Assembly: GCA_965222425.1 (NCBI GenBank)
Contig: CBDCTW010000011.1
Coordinates: forward strand, 1 to 64,000
Reading direction: 5' to 3'
Source of the DNA: CBDCNP01 sp965222425
Lineage (GTDB): Bacteria > Acidobacteriota > Vicinamibacteria > Marinacidobacterales > DATDRI01
DNA: 64,000 nt
Made by a program: the position numbers and the translations under genes. Position 1 is the stretch's first letter, and each line of letters starts with the position of its first letter. The notes beneath the pieces were generated by a model that saw nothing but the letters and a program-made list of their open reading frames with translations, was not told where the DNA came from and ran no database searches. Shown here piece after piece: positions 22,796 to 31,782 of this stretch.

Positions 22796-24288
22796 CACTG
22801 GCGGATCTTTTGTCGAGCATCCCTGCTGAGGCTGTCAAGAAGGTGCGAGGGACCGTCTCGCTTGAAGTCAAAGGTGTGACCGTCGACTCTCGGGCCGTCG
22901 ACCCGGGTTTTGTCTTCGTTGCGATCGCTGGCCAGACGACCGATGGCCATCGTTACATCGGGGAAGCGATCAAGCGAGGTGCCGTTGCGGTGGTCAGTGA
23001 GAACGCTCCTGGGCAGAGCGGACTGGTCTGGGTGCGCACTCCCGACGCCCGCCGCGCGGCGGGACTGCTCGCGGCAAGTCTCCTCGGCCAACCGTCGCGG
23101 CAGCTGAGTCTAGTTGGCGTGACCGGTACGAACGGAAAGACCACGACAGCATTCCTGTTAGATGCGGTCTTCCAGAGTTTAGTTCCACCATCGGCGATGA
23201 TGGGAACGGTCGTGCACAGGGTGGGCTCGGTGAGCAAGCCGGCGCGACACACCACCCCAGAATCTCCCGAGCTTCAGTCCTTTCTGAAGAGCTCCGTCGA
23301 GGAGGGCTGCCGCTTTGGAGTCTTGGAAGTCTCCTCGCATGGGCTGGCGCTCGGGCGCCTAGAAGGTACCGAGTTCCAGTGTGCGGTCTTCACGAACCTG
23401 AGCCGAGATCACCTCGACTTCCATCGCGACATGGAAGACTACTTCCAAGTCAAACGAATACTCTTCGAGCGCCATCTTCGATCGGCGGGGACTGCAGTGG
23501 TAGGGCTCGATGATGGCTATGGCCGTCGGCTAGCCGAGTCTCTCCCCAGCCGATCGACTCTCACCTACGGATATGGAGCCGAAGCCGATCTGCGGGTCGA
23601 AAGCGTAGAAGCCGACTTCGACGGGCTTCGTTTCCGATTCAATGATCGCGGTGTCGTGCGTGAGGTCGAGTGTCGGTTGGTGGGCCGCCACAATGTGTTG
23701 AATTTCTTGGCCGCCTACGGGGCGGCTAGCGCATTAGAGCTCGACCCGACCGACGTTTTGAAGGCGCTCGCCCAAATCGGGGGCGTACCCGGGCGCTACG
23801 AGAAGATCGAAGCCGGGCAGGCTTTTCGCGTCGTCGTGGACTATGCCCATACCGATGACGCCTTGCGCAACATCTTGGAGACCACCCGGGCCCTGCCGCA
23901 TTCCAAGGTCCTAACGGTCTTCGGTTGCGGCGGCGACCGCGATCGCTCGAAGCGGCCGCTGATGGGGGCGGTGGCCGCGCGCCTTTCCGACCTAGTGGTT
24001 CTGACTTCGGACAACCCGAGAAGCGAAGATCCGGACAGCATTATTCGAGAGATCGAGCTGGGTACGAAGGGACCGCGGTGTCAGGCCGAGATCAGGGTAG
24101 AGCCCGATCGCCGCAAGGCCATCGCGCTTGCTCTCTCTTTGAGCGAGCCGGGCGATGTGGTCCTGGTGGCGGGGAAGGGACATGAACCCTATCAGGTTAT
24201 TGGAGGACGCGTGATCCCGTTCGACGACCGAGGGGTGGTGCGGGAGATCTTAACCCGGCGTATGCAACCGCTGAACAACCACTCGTGA
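22792..24288 (+). CDS. murE: UDP-MurNAc-L-Ala-D-Glu:meso-diaminopimelate ligase
   Basis: MurE adds the third residue of the peptidoglycan stem. Seen: substrate domain (VTVDSRAVDPGFVFVAIAGQTTDGHRYIGEAI), ATP loop GVTGTNGKTTTAFLLDAV, TTPESPELQSFL, FTNLSRDHLDFHRDMEDYFQVKRILF with the region of the carbamylated Lys, and HNVLNFLAAYGAA. The C-terminal TSDNPRSEDPDSII contains DNPR, the motif that marks meso-diaminopimelate rather than lysine use. The length of 498 aa is normal. ATG 22792 overlaps the ftsI stop and the stop overlaps the murF GTG, so translation is coupled on both sides. Confidence 0.96.
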   Translation: MTLADLLSSIPAEAVKKVRGTVSLEVKGVTVDSRAVDPGFVFVAIAGQTTDGHRYIGEAIKRGAVAVVSENAPGQSGLVWVRTPDARRAAGLLAASLLGQPSRQLSLVGVTGTNGKTTTAFLLDAVFQSLVPPSAMMGTVVHRVGSVSKPARHTTPESPELQSFLKSSVEEGCRFGVLEVSSHGLALGRLEGTEFQCAVFTNLSRDHLDFHRDMEDYFQVKRILFERHLRSAGTAVVGLDDGYGRRLAESLPSRSTLTYGYGAEADLRVESVEADFDGLRFRFNDRGVVREVECRLVGRHNVLNFLAAYGAASALELDPTDVLKALAQIGGVPGRYEKIEAGQAFRVVVDYAHTDDALRNILETTRALPHSKVLTVFGCGGDRDRSKRPLMGAVAARLSDLVVLTSDNPRSEDPDSIIREIELGTKGPRCQAEIRVEPDRRKAIALALSLSEPGDVVLVAGKGHEPYQVIGGRVIPFDDRGVVREILTRRMQPLNNHS

Positions 24289-25700
24289 ATCTAGCGGCGG
24301 CCGAGGTGGTTTCTTACTTGGGAGGAAAGCTCACGTCCGGTTTTGCAGAGACTCGAATCGAGTCCGTCTCCATCGACTCGCGAACGGTCGAGCGAGGCGA
24401 TCTGTTCTTCGCCATCGTGGGCCCGTGTTTCGATGGACATCGGTTCGTCCGCCAAGCCCTAGAGCGGGGGGCGGTAGGTGCGGTGGTGTCGAAGCCACGG
24501 ACGGTGGGTGAGGGAGGCGAAAGCGGAGTTGAGATTCGCGTCGAGGATACGACCCTCGCACTCCAGGATTTGGCCAAGGCGGTCCGTCGGTCGGCTGGCG
24601 TGAAGGTGGTCGCCATCACCGGAAGCGTAGGCAAGACCACGGCCAAGGATGCGACCGCCGCCGCACTCGGAGCTCGATTTCGAGTGCTGAAGTCGGCGGG
24701 GAATCTAAACAATTTGTACGGGCTCCCGCTGTCGATTTTGAAGTTGGACGGAGAAGAAGTCGCGGTTTTGGAAATGGGAATGTCAGCGCCAGGCGAGATT
24801 GCACGCCTCACCGAGATCGCGAGGCCAGACGTGGGAGTACTGTTGAACGTAGCGGAGGTTCACTGCGAGTTTTTCCCTTCTCTCGAAGCCATCGCTAAGG
24901 CGAAGGGAGAGCTCTTCGATGGTCTTGCCGGAGAGGCGGTTGCGGTTGTAAACGCCGACGATGCTCTGGTCCTCGAAGAAGCTCGCCGGTTCTCGGGAAG
25001 ACAGGTTCGTTTCGGGATCGGAGAAAGAGCGGAGCTACGCGCCCGGGAGCTTGTTCGAACGTCGAGTGGCATGCAGTTCATCGCCGAGATCGAGGATCCC
25101 GCCGGTGAATATCCCAAAGAACGGACGAACGTGACGGCTCCTCTTTTCGGGAGGCACAACGTCTATAACTTGCTCGCCGCCCTCGCGGCGTCCTGGGCAC
25201 TTGGACTGTCGTTACAAGAGGCGGCGGAGCAACTGTGGAATCTACATCCGGCAGCGCGTCGAGGAGGGCGGATCCATTTTGTCGGCGGTCCTCTCGTCAT
25301 CGACGAGACCTACAACTCGAATCCCGCGGCGGTGAAGGCGGCGCTCGCTTCTTTGATGGAGGAAGAGGTTTCGCGACAGATAGCGGTACTGGGGGACATG
25401 CTGGAGCTCGGGGATCGTGCCGAGGCGTTTCATCTCGAGTGCGGCCGCTTTGTCGCCGAAAGCAAAGTGTCTCTCCTCATCGGTGTCGGCTCGCTGGGGG
25501 CGACCCTCGTCGAAGGGGCGCGGCGCGCCGGAATGCTGGAGGACGCTCTTTTCACCGCTGCCGATGCATTGGAAGCGGGCGAGCTTTTGACCGAGCTGGC
25601 TTCTCGTGAAGATGCGGTCTTACTCAAAGCCTCACGCGGCGTGAGGCTCGAGGAAGCTGTCACCGCGCTTCGAAAACGATACCCGGTGGAGTCGGCCTGA
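24285..25700 (+). CDS. murF: UDP-MurNAc-tripeptide:D-Ala-D-Ala ligase
   Basis: MurF adds the D-Ala-D-Ala dipeptide and completes the cytoplasmic UDP-MurNAc-pentapeptide. The 471-aa protein shows IDSRTVERGDLFFAIVGPCFDGHRFVRQALERGAVGAVVS, the ATP loop VVAITGSVGKTTAKDATAAAL, NLNNLYGLPLSIL, VLEMGMSAPGEIARLTEIARPDVGVLLNVAEVH, and the C-terminal IDETYNSNPAAVKAALASL...GDMLELGDRAEAFH. Start GTG 24285 overlaps the murE stop (GTGA). Its substrate dipeptide needs a Ddl ligase, which is not in this cluster. Confidence 0.96.
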   Translation: MNLAAAEVVSYLGGKLTSGFAETRIESVSIDSRTVERGDLFFAIVGPCFDGHRFVRQALERGAVGAVVSKPRTVGEGGESGVEIRVEDTTLALQDLAKAVRRSAGVKVVAITGSVGKTTAKDATAAALGARFRVLKSAGNLNNLYGLPLSILKLDGEEVAVLEMGMSAPGEIARLTEIARPDVGVLLNVAEVHCEFFPSLEAIAKAKGELFDGLAGEAVAVVNADDALVLEEARRFSGRQVRFGIGERAELRARELVRTSSGMQFIAEIEDPAGEYPKERTNVTAPLFGRHNVYNLLAALAASWALGLSLQEAAEQLWNLHPAARRGGRIHFVGGPLVIDETYNSNPAAVKAALASLMEEEVSRQIAVLGDMLELGDRAEAFHLECGRFVAESKVSLLIGVGSLGATLVEGARRAGMLEDALFTAADALEAGELLTELASREDAVLLKASRGVRLEEAVTALRKRYPVESA

Positions 25701-26785
25701 TGCTCTATCATTTTCTCTATCCGCTCCACACCGAGTACAGCGTCTTCAACGTATTCCGCTACGTGACGTTCCGCACAGCGTGCGCCGCGCTCACCGCGCT
25801 CCTCATTAGTTTTCTATTGGGGCCATGGCTGATTAGACGACTGGAGGATTTCCAGATCGGTGAACGCATTCGAGAGGAAGGTCCGGAGCACCACCAGATC
25901 AAGGCGGGCACTCCCACCATGGGAGGGCTACTGATCCTTTCTGCGATCGTGATCCCGACCCTTCTATGGGCGGACCTCAGAAACACCTTCGTATGGATCG
26001 CCTTGGCGATGACAATCGGCTACGCCGCGATCGGACTTGCGGATGACTTCCTGAAGCTGCACCGCAAACGCTCCGGCGGGCTGGCCGGACGATGGAAGCT
26101 CGTGTTCCAGATCGCGTTGGCCCTCGCCCTCGCGGGCTATCTGTTGCAGCTTTCGTTTCGAGGCTCTTACAGCACTGAGTTGCTGTTTCCTTTCTTCAAG
26201 GACGTGAGGCCAGACCTCTCTTGGGCATTCGTACCGTTTGCCGTATTGGTAGTCGTGGGGGCTTCGAATGCCGTCAACCTCACCGATGGTCTCGACGGGT
26301 TGGCAGTCGGCACCGTTTTGATCGCGGCTGCCGCCTACACGGTGTTGACCTACGTCACCGGCCACGCCCAATTCTCGGCCTACCTAGATTTGATTCATAT
26401 CCCGCGGATTTGGGAGCTCACCATCTTCGGCGGGGCGATGGTCGGAGCCAGCCTCGGTTTTTTGTGGTTCAACTGTTACCCGGCGCAGGTATTCATGGGT
26501 GACGTAGGCTCGCTGGCCTTGGGCGGTGCGATCGGAACGGTAGCCCTGCTGATCAAACAAGAACTGTTGTTGATTCTCGTGGGGGGACTATTCGTGGTAG
26601 AGGCGCTGTCGGTGATCATCCAGGTGACGTCTTTTAAGTTGACCGGTAAACGGGTATTTCGTATGGCGCCTCTCCACCATCATTTCGAGCTGGTGGGCTG
26701 GAAGGAGCCGAAGGTCATTATTCGGTTTTGGATCGTCGCCATCATTTTCGCACTGGCCAGCCTTACGACTTTGAAGATTCGGTAG
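25700..26785 (+). CDS. mraY: Phospho-N-acetylmuramoyl-pentapeptide transferase
   Basis: MraY makes lipid I by moving phospho-MurNAc-pentapeptide to undecaprenyl phosphate. The 361-aa polytopic protein has about ten membrane helices. Signature stretches are EGPEHHQIKAGTPTMGGLLIL, GLADDFLKLHRKRSGGLAGRWKLVFQ, ASNAVNLTDGLDGLAVGTV (catalytic Asp region), WFNCYPAQVFMGDVGSLALGGAIGTVALLIKQELLL, and the C-terminal FRMAPLHHHFELVGWKEPKVIIRFWIV. The start ATG overlaps the last base of the murF stop. murD follows by 4 bp. Confidence 0.97.
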   Translation: MLYHFLYPLHTEYSVFNVFRYVTFRTACAALTALLISFLLGPWLIRRLEDFQIGERIREEGPEHHQIKAGTPTMGGLLILSAIVIPTLLWADLRNTFVWIALAMTIGYAAIGLADDFLKLHRKRSGGLAGRWKLVFQIALALALAGYLLQLSFRGSYSTELLFPFFKDVRPDLSWAFVPFAVLVVVGASNAVNLTDGLDGLAVGTVLIAAAAYTVLTYVTGHAQFSAYLDLIHIPRIWELTIFGGAMVGASLGFLWFNCYPAQVFMGDVGSLALGGAIGTVALLIKQELLLILVGGLFVVEALSVIIQVTSFKLTGKRVFRMAPLHHHFELVGWKEPKVIIRFWIVAIIFALASLTTLKIR

Positions 26786-26789
26786 ATGC

Positions 26790-28193
26790 GTGGACGGCAC
26801 AGAGAAAATACGGAGAGCGGGTTATCGGGGACGCCGCGTGCTCGTGATCGGTCTCGCCCGGAGCGGACTGGCGGCGGTGGAGTTTCTCCTCCGTCGCGGT
26901 GCTCGGGTACTGGCCAACGATCGGAAGCCCGTGGAGGAGCTACCACCGCGAGTGTTGGAGCTGGCGGAGCAGGGTGTCGATCTGGTCACCGGCTCCCATC
27001 CGGCGGGACTCGTGAGCGACGTCGATTTGGTCGTTTTGAGTCCTGGTGTTCCCACGGACATCGTCCCGTTGAAAGAAGCGAGAGAGCGGGGAGTGCCCAT
27101 TTGGGGAGAGTTGGAGCTGGCTTTCCAGGAGATCGAAGGGTCGGTGGTGGCAGTGACCGGCACAAAGGGCAAATCGACGACCGCGACGCTCATCGCCGAC
27201 ATCTTGATGCGAGACGGTCGGCCGGTCGTGTTGGGCGGCAACATCGGGCAGCCGCTCATCGGTTTAGTGGAAAAAACGAGCAGGGGTTCATTTGTAGTGG
27301 TAGAGGTTTCGAGCTTCCAACTCGAAGCGACGGACAGCTTTCGACCAAGAGTCGCGGTACTTCTCAACGTGACACCCGACCATCTGGACAGGCACGCATC
27401 CTTCGAAGCCTACCGCGAGGCCAAGGAGCGTATCTTCGCCAATCAGGAGCAGGAAGATTGGGCCGTAGTGTACGGTGGCAATCCCCTGACTATGGATATG
27501 GGTTATAGAAGTCGATCGCAGAAGATCTATTACAGTCTCGATTGCATAGGTGACAAGGTGCCTCACGTCTGCGTCAAGGAAGGGTGGATCGTAAGACACG
27601 AGGACGCGTTCACCAGAGAATGGATCCCGTTAGAGAGCATTGCCATCCCCGGCGAGCACAACGTGGAGAACGTGATGGCGGCCGCCGCGGCGACGGGAGC
27701 CCTCGGGGTTCCGGCCGAAGCGATGAGGGATGCGGTGGCCAGCTTTCCGGGTATCCCACACGCCCACGAGAAGGTCGCAGAGATCGCAGGCGTTTTCTTC
27801 TACGACGACTCGAAAGCCACGAACGTGGCGGCGGCGCAAGCCGCTATAGCGAGCTTCGACGAGGGTGTGATTTTGGTTTTGGGTGGGCGTTCCAAGGGTG
27901 CCGATTTCGAGACGATGCTCGACGACCTAAGAGGGAAGGTGAAGTTAGTGCTGGCTCTCGGCGAAGCGAGAGAGCAAATTGCGGGAGTGCTGGGTTTAGA
28001 GGTTCCGGTAGTCCTCTGCACCAGCTTACGCGAGGTGGTGGAGCGGGCTTTCGAGCATTCGAAGCCGGGAGATACCGTGCTCTTTTCTCCCGCTTGCGCG
28101 AGCTTCGATATGTTCGCCGACTACGCGGAGCGAGGCAGACTCTTTAAAGAAGAAGTAGAGAGGCTCAAGAAGAAGAAACGCCCCGATAAGTAA
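26790..28193 (+). CDS. murD: UDP-MurNAc-L-Ala:D-glutamate ligase
   Basis: MurD adds D-glutamate to UDP-MurNAc-L-Ala. The 467-aa protein shows VLVIGLARSGLAAVEFLLRRGARVLANDRKP, the VVLSPGVP motif, ATP loop VVAVTGTKGKSTTATLIADIL, VLGGNIGQPLIG, EVSSFQLEATDSFRPRVAVLLNVTPDHLDRHASFEAYREAKERIF, HNVENVMAAAAATGALG, and YDDSKATNVAAAQAAIASF. Its KGADF in LGGRSKGADFETML is also characteristic. GTG 26790 is in frame; ATG 26786 is in the wrong frame. The start follows mraY by 4 bp and the end overlaps ftsW. Confidence 0.96.
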   Translation: MDGTEKIRRAGYRGRRVLVIGLARSGLAAVEFLLRRGARVLANDRKPVEELPPRVLELAEQGVDLVTGSHPAGLVSDVDLVVLSPGVPTDIVPLKEARERGVPIWGELELAFQEIEGSVVAVTGTKGKSTTATLIADILMRDGRPVVLGGNIGQPLIGLVEKTSRGSFVVVEVSSFQLEATDSFRPRVAVLLNVTPDHLDRHASFEAYREAKERIFANQEQEDWAVVYGGNPLTMDMGYRSRSQKIYYSLDCIGDKVPHVCVKEGWIVRHEDAFTREWIPLESIAIPGEHNVENVMAAAAATGALGVPAEAMRDAVASFPGIPHAHEKVAEIAGVFFYDDSKATNVAAAQAAIASFDEGVILVLGGRSKGADFETMLDDLRGKVKLVLALGEAREQIAGVLGLEVPVVLCTSLREVVERAFEHSKPGDTVLFSPACASFDMFADYAERGRLFKEEVERLKKKKRPDK

Positions 28194-29284
28194 TGACCCA
28201 AAAACTTTCATCGGATCGAACGCTCTTCATAGTCACCATCTGGTTGGTGTCGTTCGGGCTGGTCATGCTCTACAGCGCCTCGGCGGTCGTTGCCGATGCG
28301 GCGCATCGAGGTTCCTATTTCTTCCTCGTCAAACAGCTCATTTGGGCGGTGTTGGGACTTGCGGTCATGGCGGCGTTGATGAAGTTGGACTACCGCCGAC
28401 TTCGCCGGCCGGTCCTGGTCTACGGTTTTCTGCTCTTGACCATCGCTTTTCTCATCGCGGTGCTCTTCTCTCCATCGCTCAAGAACGCCCACCGCTGGCT
28501 TCGCTTCGGTTTGCTCTCGTTCCAACCTTCGGAGATGGCGAAGTTGTCCCTGATCTTGACGATGGCTTACCTACTGGATCAGAAGCGGGAGCGGATCGAC
28601 GATTTCTTTGGCGGGCTCTTTATTCCTCTGGTGGTCGGAGGATTTCTCGCATTCCTGGTACTTATCGAGCCGGACTTCGGAACCGCGGTGTGCCTGACGT
28701 TCGTAGGTTTCTGCTTGTTCTTCGTGGCCGGAGCTCCCTTTCGTTACCTGACAGGACTCGGCCTGGCCGCGGCGCCCCTGATCTACCTTCTGATCGCTCG
28801 CGTGGACTATCGTCGAGAGCGGCTACTTACCTTTATCGATCCGTTCGAGGATCCTTTGGGTCGGGGTTTTCAGATTATCCAGTCTCTCATTGCGGTCGGC
28901 ACGGGCGGGATTCTGGGTAACGGATTCATGCGGAGCCGCCAGAAGCATTTTTATCTACCCGAGCCCCATACCGACTTCATCTATTCGGTGATTAGTGAAG
29001 AGCTGGGTTTCATTGGAGCGGTGGCGGTACTAGGTGCCTTCGTGGTGTTGCTGTGGCGGGGCGTCGTCATCGCGCGCCGTGCACCGGACCTGTTCGGGAC
29101 CTTGTTGGCGAGCGGACTTACGGCCCTGATCGTGGGGCAGGCGTTCATGAACATGGGAGTGACCTTGGGGATGCTTCCCACTACGGGAATACCGCTGCCA
29201 TTCATTTCGGCGGGAGGAACTTGCTTGGTGACATCGTTGGCGGCAGTCGGGCTGCTGCTGGGCATTTCCCAGCATGCGAGGTAA
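28193..29284 (+). CDS. ftsW: Septal peptidoglycan polymerase FtsW
   Basis: FtsW is the SEDS-family glycosyltransferase that polymerises lipid II at the septum with FtsI. The 363-aa protein has ten or so membrane helices, beginning TLFIVTIWLVSFGLVMLYSASAVVADAAHRGSYFFLVKQLIWAVLG. It also has NAHRWLRFGLLSFQPSEMAKLSLILTMAYLLDQK, IEPDFGTAVCLTFVGFCLFFVAG, GRGFQIIQSLIAVGTGGILGNGFMRSRQKHFYLPEPHTDFIYSVISEELGFIGA, and GMLPTTGIPLPFISAGGTCLVTSLAAVGLLLGIS. Its ATG overlaps the murD stop (TAATG). Confidence 0.96.
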   Translation: MTQKLSSDRTLFIVTIWLVSFGLVMLYSASAVVADAAHRGSYFFLVKQLIWAVLGLAVMAALMKLDYRRLRRPVLVYGFLLLTIAFLIAVLFSPSLKNAHRWLRFGLLSFQPSEMAKLSLILTMAYLLDQKRERIDDFFGGLFIPLVVGGFLAFLVLIEPDFGTAVCLTFVGFCLFFVAGAPFRYLTGLGLAAAPLIYLLIARVDYRRERLLTFIDPFEDPLGRGFQIIQSLIAVGTGGILGNGFMRSRQKHFYLPEPHTDFIYSVISEELGFIGAVAVLGAFVVLLWRGVVIARRAPDLFGTLLASGLTALIVGQAFMNMGVTLGMLPTTGIPLPFISAGGTCLVTSLAAVGLLLGISQHAR

Positions 29285-29287
29285 AGG

Positions 29288-30397
29288 TTGTCGGGGAGCC
29301 GAAATGGTCTGCGGCTGCTGGTGGCGGCAGGTGGCACCGGGGGGCATCTCTACCCGGCCCTTGCGGTCGCTCGGGAGCTCCAGCAGCGGGATTCGGAGTC
29401 AGAAGTGATCTTCGCGGGCACCAGACGCGGATTGGAGAGGAAAGTGGTTCCCCATGCCGGATACCCGCTCGAGATCCTGAGAGTGGAACCGCTCCGCGGT
29501 GGTTCGCTCCTGCGAAAGCTGAAAGGTTTGTTGCAGATTGGCCCAGCGATGATCGAATCCTCACGGCTCCTCAAGCGAGTTCGGCCTCACGTCGTCATGG
29601 GCGTGGGCGGCTACGTTTCCGGCCCGCTACTGGCGGTCGCCGCCGTCTCGGGAGTGCCGACGCTCATCCTGGAGCCCAATGCGGAACCGGGGTTGACCAA
29701 TCGATGGTTGTCTTCCTTTGTAGATGCCGCCGCTCTTGCTTGGGAGGAGACAGGACGCTTTTTCCGCGGGAAGGGTTTTGTCTCTGGCAATCCGGTTCGA
29801 GAAGAGATCACGCGTGTCGACTCGCGCCCGCCGGGCGAAACGATGCCGGTGCTGCTTTTCGGGGGAAGCCAAGGCTCCCTCGCGCTCAACCGCGCCATGG
29901 TCGAAGCGCTTCCTTACCTCCGGTCCCATCGGGACCGGCTGCGGATCACGCATCAGACCGGCGAGGCGGGGCTCGAGTGGGTACGGACGGCCTACCAAGA
30001 AGAGGGATGGACCGCTCGCGTCGAAGCCTATTTGGACGCGATGGCGAAGGAATATGGAGATTGTGACCTGGTTGTGTCTCGGGCGGGGGCGACGACGTGT
30101 GCGGAATTGGCCGCGGCAGGGCGAGGAGCGGTTTTGGTTCCCCTGCCACTTGCCGGAGGACACCAGCGAGCGAACGCCGAGGCCATGGAGCGGGCAGGCG
30201 CAGCCCGAATCGTTCTACAAGAAAAGCTCACCGGCGAACATCTTGCCCACACCGTGATCGATCTCCTGGAGGATCGAGCTAGTCGCCAACGAATGGCGGA
30301 GGCCGCCAAGACATTGGCAAGGCCGGGAGCGGCCGGGGTGATCGTCGATCGTCTGGTGGAACTGGCTCGCAAGAATACGAGAGAGGAGGCGGCGTGA
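29288..30397 (+). CDS. murG: Lipid II synthase MurG (UDP-GlcNAc transferase)
   Basis: MurG adds GlcNAc to lipid I at the inner face of the membrane. The 369-aa GT-B protein starts LRLLVAAGGTGGHLYPALAVARELQQR (first glycine-rich loop) and has VVMGVGGYVSGPLLAVAAVSGVPTLILEPNAEPGLTNRWL. The second nucleotide region follows: VLLFGGSQGSLALNRAMVEALPYL, VEAYLDAMAKEYGDCDLVVSRAGATTCAELAAAGRGAVLVPLPLAGGHQRANAEAMERAGAA. TTG 29288 lies 3 bases after the ftsW stop. Its 3' end overlaps murC by 4 bp. Confidence 0.96.
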   Translation: MSGSRNGLRLLVAAGGTGGHLYPALAVARELQQRDSESEVIFAGTRRGLERKVVPHAGYPLEILRVEPLRGGSLLRKLKGLLQIGPAMIESSRLLKRVRPHVVMGVGGYVSGPLLAVAAVSGVPTLILEPNAEPGLTNRWLSSFVDAAALAWEETGRFFRGKGFVSGNPVREEITRVDSRPPGETMPVLLFGGSQGSLALNRAMVEALPYLRSHRDRLRITHQTGEAGLEWVRTAYQEEGWTARVEAYLDAMAKEYGDCDLVVSRAGATTCAELAAAGRGAVLVPLPLAGGHQRANAEAMERAGAARIVLQEKLTGEHLAHTVIDLLEDRASRQRMAEAAKTLARPGAAGVIVDRLVELARKNTREEAA

Positions 30398-31782
30398 GTG
30401 CTCCGTTGTTCTCCCGAAAGACCCGGATCCATTTCGTGGGCGTGGGAGGAATCGGAATGAGTGGGCTGGCCGAGGTGCTCGTGAACCTCGGCTACCCGGT
30501 GAGCGGTTCTGACTTGCGCAAAGGCGCCGTGGTCGAGCGCCTTCAGTCGATGGGAGTCAAGTTCTTCGAAAAACATCGCAAGGATCAGGTGCGGGGCGCC
30601 GACGTGGTGGTCGTCTCGTCTGCCGTGGGCTCCGATAATCCGGAGCTCGAGGAGGCGCGGCGACTTCAAATCCCGATCATTCCGCGCGCCGAGATGCTGG
30701 CGGAGTTGATGCGGTTGAAGTACGGCATCGCGGTGGCCGGCTCGCACGGAAAGACGTCGACGACTTCGATGATCGCGGTGCTGTTGGATCGCGCGGGTCT
30801 GGATCCGACGATGGTGATCGGCGGCCGGCTGGGGATCCTGGGCAGCAACGCCAAGCTGGGCCGCTCGGCTTACATGATTGTAGAAGCGGATGAGTCCGAT
30901 CGCAGCTTCTTGCACCTCTCCCCGGTGGCGGCGGTGGTCACTGGAATCGATCGCGAGCACCTGGAAGCCTATCGCGGCATGGAGGATCTGAAGGACGCCT
31001 TCGTAGATTTCATGAACAAGATCCCCTTTTACGGTGTGTCTCTAGTGTGTCTGGATGATGAGCGCGTGCAGGACATTTTGCCCCGCATCAAGCGACGCTA
31101 TGTGACGTACGGCTTCTCGACGCAGGCCGATATTACCGCAGACGCTATCAATCTGTCGGGCATGAATTCTTGCTACCGGTTGAAGATCCGTGGACAGGAG
31201 ATGGGCTCGATCAAGCTTCGCGTTCCGGGGCGACACAACGCCTTGAACAGCCTGGCGGCGGTGGGCGTGGGGCTGGAGTTGGGCATCTCGCTCGAGGACA
31301 TCAATGTCGGTCTCGAGTCTTACTCGGGAGTCGATCGAAGATTTCAGGTTAAAGGAGACCATGGGGGAATCCTGGTGGTGGATGATTACGGACACCATCC
31401 TACGGAGATACGAGCCAGCTTGGCCACCGCAAAAGAGGCGTTCGGGCGTCGCACGGTCGTTGTGTTCCAGCCCCATCGTTACTCGCGGGTGAAGGCGCTC
31501 TTCGATGAATTCTGTCGCGCCTTTCATCAGGCGGATCTCTTGTTGGTGACCGAGATCTATCCAGCCGGAGAGGTTCCGTTGCCGGACGTAACCGGTCAAC
31601 GGCTTGCGGACGGTATCAAAGAGCATGGTCCCCGCGATGTCCGCTTCGTCGAAGACATGCAAACGATTCCTCAGATCTTGAAAGACCAGGCTCGAGAGGG
31701 TGACCTGATCATGACGCTGGGAGCGGGCAGCGTCACGTCGCTCTCTGACGAGCTGGCGGAGATGATTCGTGAACGCGGTTGA
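30394..31782 (+). CDS. murC: UDP-MurNAc:L-alanine ligase
   Basis: MurC adds L-alanine to UDP-MurNAc. The 462-aa protein has IHFVGVGGIGMSGLAEVLVNLGYPVSGSDLRKGAVVERLQSMGVKFF, VVVSSAVGSDNPELEEARRLQIPIIPRAEMLAELMRLKYGIAVAGSHGKTSTTSMIAVLL (ATP loop), VEADESDRSFLHLSPVAAVVTGIDREHLEAYRGMEDLKDAF, RHNALNSLAAVGVGLELG, DDYGHHPTEIRASLATAKEAF and FQPHRYSR. GTG 30394 overlaps the murG stop (GTGA). The end overlaps murB by 14 bp. Confidence 0.96.
   Translation: MSAPLFSRKTRIHFVGVGGIGMSGLAEVLVNLGYPVSGSDLRKGAVVERLQSMGVKFFEKHRKDQVRGADVVVVSSAVGSDNPELEEARRLQIPIIPRAEMLAELMRLKYGIAVAGSHGKTSTTSMIAVLLDRAGLDPTMVIGGRLGILGSNAKLGRSAYMIVEADESDRSFLHLSPVAAVVTGIDREHLEAYRGMEDLKDAFVDFMNKIPFYGVSLVCLDDERVQDILPRIKRRYVTYGFSTQADITADAINLSGMNSCYRLKIRGQEMGSIKLRVPGRHNALNSLAAVGVGLELGISLEDINVGLESYSGVDRRFQVKGDHGGILVVDDYGHHPTEIRASLATAKEAFGRRTVVVFQPHRYSRVKALFDEFCRAFHQADLLLVTEIYPAGEVPLPDVTGQRLADGIKEHGPRDVRFVEDMQTIPQILKDQAREGDLIMTLGAGSVTSLSDELAEMIRERG

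Noticed and set aside
26786..27508. Long open frame overlapping murD from ATG 26786
   Set aside because: It is in another frame than the clear MurD motifs and has biased, Arg/Gly-rich shadow composition.
27584..28147. 187-codon open frame inside murD
   Set aside because: High-GC shadow of murD with no start signal or homology.
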